Origin: Streptomyces fuscichromogenes
Lineage (GTDB): Bacteria > Actinomycetota > Actinomycetes > Streptomycetales > Streptomycetaceae
Assembly (NCBI RefSeq): GCF_014645815.1
Contig: NZ_BMML01000010.1
Location: 302,708 to 366,707 of the forward strand
Reading direction: 5' to 3'
Length of the DNA stretch: 64,000 nt
Made by a program: the position numbers and the translations under genes. The notes below the pieces were generated by a model, which saw nothing but the letters and a program-made list of their open reading frames with translations, did not search any database and was not told the origin of the DNA. This document shows positions 35,237 to 42,346 of this stretch, piece by piece (position 1 is the stretch's first letter; each line of letters opens with the position of its first letter).

Positions 35237-36009
35237 GCACGCTCGCCCACGACGGCGTCACGATGGTGGGCCGGCAGCTGCGCCGGGTCCGCAACAGCCC
35301 GGGGCTCGCGGTCCTCGCCCAGCTGATGCCCGTCAACATGCTGCTGTTCTTCGGGTACGTCTTCGGCAGCGCACTGGCGATGCCGGGAGCCGAGTACCGT
35401 TCCTTCCTCGTCCCGGGGCTGCTGGTGGCGACCGCGGCCGGCGGGGTCATGACGGGCATGTTCCAGGCCGCCCAGGACACCCACCGGGGTGTGATGGACC
35501 GCTTCCGGACCATGCCGCTGAGTCCGGCCGCCGTACCGCTCGGGCAGGCCGTGGCCGACCTGGTCGTCACCGCGATCGGGACGGTGCCCCTGCTTCTGGT
35601 GGGTCTCGCCGTGGGCTGGCGCGTCCAGGGACCCGCGCCCGCGGCCGTCGCCGCGGTGGGCCTGCTGCTGCTGTTCCGGTTCGCCTGCACGACCGTCGGC
35701 ATCCTCCTCGGCCTGCTCACCCGCAGCGAGGAGGCGGCCGGCCAGCTCGGCGCGTCCTCCTTCGTGCTGCCACTGCTCTCCAACGCCTACATCCCCACCG
35801 GCAACCTCCCGCACTGGCTGCGCACGCTCGCCGAGTGGAACCCGATCAGCGCGCTGACGACCGCGCTGCGCGACCTCTTCGGCAACGCGCCCGTCCCCGC
35901 GGACTCGGCCTGGCCGGTGGCGCACCCCGTCGCCGGCTCGGTCGCCTGGAGCACGGTCCTCATCGCCGTCTGCCTGCCCCTCGCGGTCCGCAGGTACCGG
36001 CGCTGCTGA
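35233..36009 (+). CDS. ABC-2 type permease (DrrB-like)
   Basis: 258 residues with about six transmembrane segments and the ABC-2 signature region (RFACTTVGILLGLLTRSEEAAGQLGASSFVLPLLSNAYIPTGNLPHWLRTLAEWNPISALTTALRDL). It forms the membrane half of a drug exporter with the preceding ATPase, whose stop overlaps its ATG (ATGA), so translation is coupled. If the ATPase frameshift is real, this permease may be poorly translated and has no cognate motor. Confidence 0.9.
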   Translation: MSTLAHDGVTMVGRQLRRVRNSPGLAVLAQLMPVNMLLFFGYVFGSALAMPGAEYRSFLVPGLLVATAAGGVMTGMFQAAQDTHRGVMDRFRTMPLSPAAVPLGQAVADLVVTAIGTVPLLLVGLAVGWRVQGPAPAAVAAVGLLLLFRFACTTVGILLGLLTRSEEAAGQLGASSFVLPLLSNAYIPTGNLPHWLRTLAEWNPISALTTALRDLFGNAPVPADSAWPVAHPVAGSVAWSTVLIAVCLPLAVRRYRRC

Positions 36010-36030
36010 CAGGACCGCGGGTCACGCGAC

Positions 36031-37239
36031 ATGATCCAGCTCATGGACCGCCTCCCGCTGCCCCTCGAAGGCATCACCGTCGTCGCCGTCGAACAGGCCG
36101 TCGCCGCCCCTTTCGCCACCCGCCAGCTCGCGGACCTCGGCGCCCGGGTCGTCAAGGTCGAACGCACCGACGGCGGCGACTTCGCCCGCGGCTACGACAC
36201 CGCCGCCCAGGGGCTCGCCTCGCACTTCGTGTGGTGCAACCGGGGCAAGGAGTCCATCGCCCTGGACCTCAAGCACCCGCGTGGCCTGGCCGTCGTACGG
36301 CGGCTGGTCGCGGACGCGGACGTCTTCGTGCAGAACCTGGCCCACGGTGCCGCGTCCCGGCTCGGGCTCGACGCCGCCACGCTGTGCGCGGCGCACCCCC
36401 GGCTGGTCGCCGTGGACATCTCCGGGTACGGGGCCGGGGGACCGTACGCCGACAAACGCGCGTACGACATGCTCGTGCAGTGCGAGGCGGGGCTGGTCTC
36501 GGTCACCGGGACGCCGGAGCAGCCGGTGAAGGCGGGCATCCCGGCAGCGGACATCGCGGCGGCCATGTACGCCTTCGCGGGGGTCCTCGCGGCGCTGGTA
36601 CGGCGTGGGACGACCGGGCGGGGCGGGCCGGTGGAGGTGTCGATGCTGGACGCGCTGGCCGAGTGGATGGGGCATCCGCTGCACCACACCATGCACGGCG
36701 GTGAACCTCCGGAGCGCACCGGGCTGGCGCACGCGGTGATCGCGCCGTACGACGCCTATCCGACCGCGGACGGCGGGCGGGTGCTGCTGTCGGTGCAGAA
36801 CGACCGGGAGTGGCGACGGCTGGCGGAACAGGTGATCGGGCAGCCGGAGTTGGGCACGGATCCGGCGTTCGCGACGAACGCGGCGCGGGTGACGCACCGG
36901 GCACGGACCGACGAGCTGGTCGGCAAGGCCCTGGGGGCACTCGACACCGACGGGGCGGTGGCACGCCTCGAAGCCGCGGGCATCGCGTGCGCGCGGCTGC
37001 GGGATCTGCGGGAACTGGCCGGGCACCCACAGCTGGCGGCCCGGGAGCGGTGGCGGGAAGTGGGGTCACCGGTCGGGCCGCTGCGTGCGTTGCTGCCCCC
37101 CGTCACGCTGCCGGGCGGGGACGAGGCGCGCATGGGGGACGTGCCCGCGCTCGGACAGCACACCGAGGCGCTGCTGCGTGCCGTGGGGATGACGGACGCC
37201 GAGATCGCAGCGCTGTACCGGGACGGTGTCGCGGCCTGA
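36031..37239 (+). CDS. Class III CoA-transferase (CaiB/BaiF family)
   Basis: 402 residues, the usual length. GITVVAVEQAVAAPFATRQLADLGARVVKVE is the family's N-terminal fold. KESIALDLKHPRG and VFVQNLAHGAASRLGLD follow, and the catalytic-Asp region is KRAYDMLVQCEAGLVSVTG. It moves CoA between a carboxylic acid and an acyl-CoA; the substrates cannot be told. Two ATGs (36031, 36043) are possible and neither has a strong ribosome site. It starts 21 bp after the permease, but a shared role is unlikely. Confidence 0.9.
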   Translation: MIQLMDRLPLPLEGITVVAVEQAVAAPFATRQLADLGARVVKVERTDGGDFARGYDTAAQGLASHFVWCNRGKESIALDLKHPRGLAVVRRLVADADVFVQNLAHGAASRLGLDAATLCAAHPRLVAVDISGYGAGGPYADKRAYDMLVQCEAGLVSVTGTPEQPVKAGIPAADIAAAMYAFAGVLAALVRRGTTGRGGPVEVSMLDALAEWMGHPLHHTMHGGEPPERTGLAHAVIAPYDAYPTADGGRVLLSVQNDREWRRLAEQVIGQPELGTDPAFATNAARVTHRARTDELVGKALGALDTDGAVARLEAAGIACARLRDLRELAGHPQLAARERWREVGSPVGPLRALLPPVTLPGGDEARMGDVPALGQHTEALLRAVGMTDAEIAALYRDGVAA

Positions 37240-37262
37240 GCACGGGCGTGACGGTCAGGCGG

Positions 37263-37532
37263 TCAGTGCTTGCTGCCGCCGAACAGCGAACGGCGCAGTC
37301 GGCGCAGCGGCGCGAACAGGGAGACACGGCTGACCCGTGCGACCCGGTCGCTGCGCTGCGCGGGTTCACGCGCGGTCAGCTCACGCATCAACGAGGTCGC
37401 CTCGACCGCCTGCTGCTGCGGTATGGCGGGACCCGCCAGCACCGACAGATGGCGGTCGAGCCGCGAACTGGTCGCGCCGCTCCCGCAGGTGATCGCAGGA
37501 ACCCTCGCCCTGCTGCGTGTTATCTGATCCAT
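37263..37532 (-). CDS. Small basic hypothetical protein
   Basis: 89 residues from ATG 37532 (MDQITRSRARVPAITCGSG ...). It is rich in Arg, with no membrane segment or recognisable motif beyond an Arg-rich C-terminus (LRRLRRSLFGGSKH). Codon use is coding-like, and it is convergent with the CoA-transferase. I do not recognise the family. It could be a small regulatory or nucleic-acid-binding protein, but that is only a guess. Confidence 0.55.
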   Translation of the reverse strand: MDQITRSRARVPAITCGSGATSSRLDRHLSVLAGPAIPQQQAVEATSLMRELTAREPAQRSDRVARVSRVSLFAPLRRLRRSLFGGSKH

Positions 37533-37669
37533 GTCACTCCCCACCCGTACGAGTCCACCCGGCCCGGGCAGGGTAACCCTATCGCCCCGATGGGGCACTC
37601 GTGTATCGCGGTCACAGGATTCACCTTCCCCGCAAGGGTGTTGACGACCCCTCTTGAACTACACTTCGA

Positions 37670-38476
37670 CTACTCTCCGAATCCAACCGATTTCAGGGCG
37701 AGTTGGACAATCGGCTGGCTGGTGGGCTGCGCCGAGCCGCCGGCCGGCTCGACGGTCACCGCGAGTGACGTCGCCGACCGGCCCAGGCCCGTCGCGACCA
37801 AGGGCGTGTCGGCCTTGAAGAGCCCGAGGGAGCGCGGTTGCACACGGGGGCGCATGAGCCAGAGCTGATGCACCCGGCCGTTCGACGGAGTGCCGTATCC
37901 GCTGAGCGTGACGACGGCCTGCCCCTCCGAAACGGAGGTCACCGCTCCGATACTTCGGCCCTGGGCATCCTCGTAACTGGTCGTACGGACGTCGGACGCG
38001 GCCAGAACGTGGGCGATCTCACGCGACTGGGCCCGCTCGGCGTCGAGCTGGTCCTGCGTCCGGCCGGCCTGCACCGCGAACAGCGAGGCGACGACCAGCG
38101 CGGCGGTCGCGGTGGCGGTGGCGAACGGCACGAACAGGGGACGGCGCGCCCGCACCCGGGCCGGCGGCGGCTGGGCGCCCCACACGTGCGGCGGCAGCTG
38201 GGGCGTGTGCTCGGGGATGGGGGCCGACTCCTGCGGGGTGGCACGCACGGCGGCCAGCACCCGGTCGCGCATCGCGAGGGGCGGCGGGGCCGCCGTGGAC
38301 CAGGCGAGCCGCACCGCGTCCTCGGTCAGCGCCCGGACCTCGTCGGCGCACCGGTCACAGTCCCTCAGATGCTTCTCGAAGCGGCGCCGTTCGCCGGGCT
38401 CCAGGGCGTCCAGGGCGTAGGGCGCGGCCAGCGAGTGCAGGTCCTCGCGGTGCAGCAGGCGGCCGACCAGGCTCAC
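37670..38476 (-). CDS. RskA-type membrane anti-sigma factor
   Basis: 268 residues. The N-terminal zinc anti-sigma domain shows HLRDCDRC (His36, Cys40, Cys43). A transmembrane helix follows at about 115-140 (FVPFATATATAALVVASLFAVQA), then an extracytoplasmic RskA domain with VHQLWLMRPR and GTPSNGR. It should hold the adjacent sigma factor at the membrane until regulated proteolysis. The GTG start overlaps the sigma stop (GTGA), fixing near-equal synthesis. Confidence 0.92.
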   Translation of the reverse strand: MSLVGRLLHREDLHSLAAPYALDALEPGERRRFEKHLRDCDRCADEVRALTEDAVRLAWSTAAPPPLAMRDRVLAAVRATPQESAPIPEHTPQLPPHVWGAQPPPARVRARRPLFVPFATATATAALVVASLFAVQAGRTQDQLDAERAQSREIAHVLAASDVRTTSYEDAQGRSIGAVTSVSEGQAVVTLSGYGTPSNGRVHQLWLMRPRVQPRSLGLFKADTPLVATGLGRSATSLAVTVEPAGGSAQPTSQPIVQLALKSVGFGE

Positions 38477-39015
38477 GCGGCACCTCCCAGGCAGTCGCGC
38501 AGCCGGGTGAGTCCGTCGCGCATCCGTGTCTTGACCGTGCCCAGCGGCAGTTTGAGCCGCTCGGCGACCTCACGGTACGTGTAGCCGTCGTAGTAGGCGA
38601 GGGTGACGGACTGTCGCTGGAGGGCGGTGAGGCGGTCCAGGCAGCGGCGTACCCACTCGCGCTCCAGCCCGGCCTCCACCGTTTCGGCGACCTGGTCGAA
38701 GGCGGGTTCGCCGGCCCGCAGCGCCTCGCGCTGTTCGCGTTCGCCGGCCGCACGGGCGCTGCGCACCCGGTCGACGGCGCGGCGGTGGGCGAGAGTGAGG
38801 ACCCAGGAGAGGGCGCTGCCCCGCTCGGGGTCGAACTTGGCCGCGGAGCGCCAGAGTTCGAGGAGCACCTCCTGGGCCACCTCCTCGGACTGGGCGGGGT
38901 CGCGCACCACGCGCCGGACGAGTCCGAACACCGGACCGGACACCAGTCCGTAGAGGTCCTCGAACGCCTTCTGGTCGCCACGGGCGACGAGCACCAGCAG
39001 TTCCTCCGCCTCCAC
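38473..39015 (-). CDS. sigK: ECF sigma factor, SigK-like
   Basis: 180 residues from GTG 39015, with GGAGGAGG upstream. Region 2 (LYGLVSGPVFGLVRRVVRDPAQSEEVAQEVLLELWRSAAKFDPERGSALSWVLTLAHRRAVDRVR) and region 4 (LTALQRQSVTLAYYDGYTYREVAERLKLPLGTVKTRMRDGLTRLRDCL) are intact. Pairing with an RskA-type anti-sigma marks it as SigK-like. It is divergent from the DUF4331 gene, whose upstream region resembles a SigK promoter. Upstream starts are rejected because they would run through that promoter. Confidence 0.88.
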   Translation of the reverse strand: MEAEELLVLVARGDQKAFEDLYGLVSGPVFGLVRRVVRDPAQSEEVAQEVLLELWRSAAKFDPERGSALSWVLTLAHRRAVDRVRSARAAGEREQREALRAGEPAFDQVAETVEAGLEREWVRRCLDRLTALQRQSVTLAYYDGYTYREVAERLKLPLGTVKTRMRDGLTRLRDCLGGAA

Positions 39016-39153
39016 CCCGTGCCTCCTCCTGTGGCCGCACCCGGCCCGTCCTCCCACTCCAGGCGTTCGCAACTGACGCACCTCCGGCAGAAGTACGTAT
39101 GCGAGCGCCCGAAACGCAGGCCGGGCATGAAAAAAAGATTTTTTTCTTCGGAC

Positions 39154-39181
39154 CAATCCAAACGGCCTCGCTGCTCCGTAT
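39154..39181 (+). promoter_or_regulatory. SigK-like promoter of the DUF4331 gene
   Basis: CAATCC (39154-39159), 16 bp, then CCGTAT (39176-39181), 41 bp upstream of the ATG. The mycobacterial SigK consensus is CCATCC and CCGAAT, so each hexamer differs by one base. An 18-bp A/T palindrome (GAAAAAAA-GA-TTTTTTTC, 39127-39144), unusual at this GC, lies directly upstream and may act as an UP-like or bent-DNA element. Confidence 0.6.
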
Positions 39182-39221
39182 ACCCGTCCGTCAAGCAAGT
39201 TGGGACCGAGGGACGGATGGC

Positions 39222-40751
39222 ATGACACCTCTAATCTCCAGGAGCGGCGCAGGGCGCAAGAGCCTTGTCACGCTCATCTGCGGAGCCCTGGCGACCGGCG
39301 CGATCACTGCCGCCAGCGTCGCCGCGCTGGAACCGGGGGCGGCCTCCGCCTCCTCCCACCGGGAGGCCCCGCTCATCTCGGGCACCCCGCAGTACGACAA
39401 CACCGACCTGTACGCGTTCGTCAGCCCGGACAAGCCCGACACCACGACGATCGTGTCGGACTACATCCCCTTCGAGGAGCCGGCCGGCGGCCCGAACTTC
39501 TACCAGTTCGCGGACGACGCCCAGTACGACATCCACATCGACAACAACGGTGACGCGCTGGACGACCTGATCTTCCGCTACACCTTCAAGACCCAGATCA
39601 AGAACAAGAAGACGTTCCTCTACAACACGGGCGTGGTCGACAACCTGACCGACCCCGACCTGAACGTCACCCAGTCGTACAACCTCGACCTGATCAAGCT
39701 GAAGAACGGCAGGCAGCAGCGCACGACGAGGATCGCCAGCGACATCCCGGCGGCCCCGTCGGACGTCGGCAAGGCATCGATGCCGGACTACGCGAAGCTG
39801 CGTTCCCAGGCCATCTACAAGACCGCGGGCGGCGGCGCGACCTTCGCCGGCCAGGCCGACGACCCGTTCTTCGCCGACCTGCGCGTCTTCGACCTGCTGT
39901 ACGGCGGCAACCTCTCCGAGGTCGGCCGGGACACCCTCAAGGGCTACAACGTCAACACGATCGCCCTCCAGGTGCCCAACGACCTGATCCGGCAGTCGGC
40001 CTCGCGTCCGACCGTCGGCATCTACGCGACGACCCAGCGCAGGAACGCCCAGGGCTACTACGCGCAGGTCTCGCGCCTCGGCAACCCGCTCGTCAACGAG
40101 GTCGTCAACCCGCAAAAGGACAAGGACAAGTTCAACGCGTCCCAGCCCAAGGACGACGCGCAGTTCCTGAAGAACGTCACCAACCCGGAACTGCCGAAGC
40201 TCATCGAGGCGATCTACCACATCAAGGCGCCGTCCGAGCCCCGCAACGACCTCGTCAGCGTGTTCCTCACGGGCGTCAAGGGCCTCAACACGCTGCAGCC
40301 GCAGGCGAAGCCGTCCGAGATGCTCCGTCTGAACACGTCCATCAAGCCGACGGCCAAGCCCAAGCGGCTCGGTGTCCTGGACGGTGACAACGCGGGCTTC
40401 CCGAACGGACGCCGGCTCACCGACGACGTGATCGACGAGGCGCTCCAGGTCATGGAGGGCGAACTGGTCGGTTCCAAGAACGACCTGGGCGACGCGGTCG
40501 ACAAGAACGACAAGAGCTTCGAGAAGTACTTCCCGTACGTGGCCGAGCCGACGTCGGGTTCGCGCGGCGCGCTCGCCAAGAGCGCGGCCGGGAGCAGCAC
40601 GAAGAGCGCGCTGGGCGACGCCCTGACCGGTTCCGGCGGCGGCAGCAACACGACGCTGATCGCGGGCTCGGCGGCCGCGGGTGCGGCGGGCGTGCTGCTG
40701 ATCGGCACGGCGTTCGGCTGGTGGCGGCGCCGGATGCAGCGGCCGTACTGA
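39222..40751 (+). CDS. Exported DUF4331 protein with C-terminal membrane anchor
   Basis: 509 residues from ATG 39222. A signal peptide (ends near ASASSHREAP) is followed by a DUF4331 domain: SHREAPLISGTPQYDNTDLYAFVSPD, FYQFADDAQYDIHIDNNGDALDDLIFRYTF, GNPLVNEVVNP, and DGDNAGFPNGRRLTDDVIDEALQVM. The C-terminus has a low-complexity linker, a hydrophobic helix and WWRRRMQRPY, so it is held at the outer face of the membrane. The function of DUF4331 is unknown. A tiny ATGGCATGA reading frame overlaps the start. It heads the set running into the TPR and NicO genes. Confidence 0.9.
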   Translation: MTPLISRSGAGRKSLVTLICGALATGAITAASVAALEPGAASASSHREAPLISGTPQYDNTDLYAFVSPDKPDTTTIVSDYIPFEEPAGGPNFYQFADDAQYDIHIDNNGDALDDLIFRYTFKTQIKNKKTFLYNTGVVDNLTDPDLNVTQSYNLDLIKLKNGRQQRTTRIASDIPAAPSDVGKASMPDYAKLRSQAIYKTAGGGATFAGQADDPFFADLRVFDLLYGGNLSEVGRDTLKGYNVNTIALQVPNDLIRQSASRPTVGIYATTQRRNAQGYYAQVSRLGNPLVNEVVNPQKDKDKFNASQPKDDAQFLKNVTNPELPKLIEAIYHIKAPSEPRNDLVSVFLTGVKGLNTLQPQAKPSEMLRLNTSIKPTAKPKRLGVLDGDNAGFPNGRRLTDDVIDEALQVMEGELVGSKNDLGDAVDKNDKSFEKYFPYVAEPTSGSRGALAKSAAGSSTKSALGDALTGSGGGSNTTLIAGSAAAGAAGVLLIGTAFGWWRRRMQRPY

Positions 40752-40766
40752 GCGCTGCAGCGCTCA
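40749..40766. terminator. Perfect palindrome at the DUF4331 stop codon
   Basis: TGAGCGCTGCAGCGCTCA is self-complementary over 18 bp and begins with the TGA stop. It is a probable terminator or mRNA end-stabilising hairpin, although the short loop means only a 7-bp stem would form. Confidence 0.55.
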
Positions 40767-40808
40767 GCGCCGTAGTGCTTTAGGCAGGGGGCGACTGCGG
40801 GCCGGCCG

Positions 40809-40837
40809 GTGGCTGGTCGCGCAGTTCCCCGCGCCCC
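40809..40837 (-). repeat. Dispersed intergenic repeat, family 1, copy E (inverted)
   Basis: Reverse-complement copy with the core CTGGTCGCGCAGTTCCCC, followed by a CGCCCC-TTC-GGGGCG hairpin. It lies in the 179-bp gap between the DUF4331 and TPR genes. Confidence 0.85.
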
Positions 40838-40930
40838 TTCGGGGCGATTCAAGACTGGCGCGGCCCGCACCCACTCAATCCCCCACGGCGCGGGCCGCGC
40901 CGCTTCGCGCGACAGCTACTAGGAGAGGGC

Positions 40931-42346
40931 ATGGCCCCGGGTACGAACGAGAAGCAGCCCGCCGAGACGAAGGACCAGGACGACGAGCGCGTCACCGCCC
41001 TGCGCCGGTTCTCCGCCGCGGGGCGGAACTGGCGGCGGGCCCGGCTGGCGGGTTCGGCCGTGCTGATGGCCATCGCTCTGACCGGCGGGGCGATCGCCTT
41101 CGGGGCCGGCCGGGACGGCGGTACGGCGCCGGTGGCCACGTCGAGCGCGGTGGACCCGGCGCTGCTCGCGAGCGGCGACCTCGCCACGACGATCGCCTCT
41201 CTCCAGGCCCATCTCCGCACCCAGCCGAAGGACTCCGACAGCTGGGCCACCCTCGGCCTCGCCTACGTCGAACAGGCGCGCACCAAGGGCGACCCGTCCC
41301 GCTACCCGCAGGCCGAGAAGTCCCTGGAGCGCGCGCTCCAGATCACCCCGGACAACGACGAGGCGCTGGCCGGCGAGGCCGCGCTCGCCGCCGCCCGGCA
41401 CGAGTTCGCGCCGGCGCTCCGCTACGCGGACCAAGCCCTGAAGCAGAACCCGTACAGCGCGAACGCCCTGGCCTCCCGCATCGACGCCCTGGTGGAACTC
41501 GGCCGCTACGACGAGGCGAGCAAGGCGGCCGACCTCGCCGACCAACGCAAGCCGGGCGTACCGGTGTTCACCCGGTACGCGTATGTGCGCGAGCTGCGCG
41601 GTGACGTCAAGGGCGCACAGCGGGTGCTGGAGCAGGCCCTGTCCACGGCCACGTCGAAGGGCGACATCTCCTACGTGGCCGCCCAGCTCGGTCTGCTCGC
41701 CTGGAACCAGGGCGACTACAAGAGCGCGCTGAACTACTACGCCCGCGCCCTGACCGCCGACGAGAACTACCTTCCCGCGCTGGAGGGCCGGGCCCGCGCC
41801 CAGGCGGCGACCGGCGACCGGGCCGACGCCATCAAGGGCATGGAACTGGTCGTCTCCCGCTACCCGCTGCCCCAGCCCCTCGTCGAGCTCGGTGAGCTGT
41901 ACGAGGACCGGAACGCCAAGGGCGACAAGGAGAAGGCCGAGAACCAGTACGCGCTCGTCGAGGCCTGGATCGCACTCGCCCGCGCCAACGGCGTCAACGC
42001 CGACCTCGACACCGCCCTCGCCGCCGCCGACCACGGCAACAAGGCCGAGGCGCTGAAGGCCGCCCGCGCCGAGTGGGCCCGCCGCCACACCGTGCACACC
42101 GCGGACGCGCTGGCCTGGGCCCTGCACGTCAACGGCAAGGACAAGGAGGCGCTCCCGTACGCCCGGCAGGCCACCGCCACCGGCTACCACAACGCCTCCT
42201 TCCTCTACCACCAGGGCATGATCGAGCTGGCCGACGGCGAGAAGACGGCCGGCCGGGCCGCCCTCACCAAGGCCCTCAAGCTCAACCCGGGCTTCTCCCC
42301 GCTGGGCGCGCGTGCGGCCCGCAAGGCGCTGGAGGCCTCGAAGTGA
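40931..42346 (+). CDS. Membrane-anchored tetratricopeptide-repeat protein
   Basis: 471 residues. A short cytoplasmic N-terminus is followed by one hydrophobic segment (about 38-58), after which the protein is made of helical TPR pairs (WATLGLAYVEQARTK, ALAGEAALAAARHEFAPALRYADQALKQNPYSANALASRIDALVELGRYDEA, AAQLGLLAWNQGDYKSALNYYARALTADENYLPALEGRARAQAATGDRADA). It probably scaffolds a protein complex outside the membrane. AGGAGAGGG precedes the ATG. The stop overlaps the NicO start (GTGA), indicating coupled synthesis with the transporter. Confidence 0.9.
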   Translation: MAPGTNEKQPAETKDQDDERVTALRRFSAAGRNWRRARLAGSAVLMAIALTGGAIAFGAGRDGGTAPVATSSAVDPALLASGDLATTIASLQAHLRTQPKDSDSWATLGLAYVEQARTKGDPSRYPQAEKSLERALQITPDNDEALAGEAALAAARHEFAPALRYADQALKQNPYSANALASRIDALVELGRYDEASKAADLADQRKPGVPVFTRYAYVRELRGDVKGAQRVLEQALSTATSKGDISYVAAQLGLLAWNQGDYKSALNYYARALTADENYLPALEGRARAQAATGDRADAIKGMELVVSRYPLPQPLVELGELYEDRNAKGDKEKAENQYALVEAWIALARANGVNADLDTALAAADHGNKAEALKAARAEWARRHTVHTADALAWALHVNGKDKEALPYARQATATGYHNASFLYHQGMIELADGEKTAGRAALTKALKLNPGFSPLGARAARKALEASK

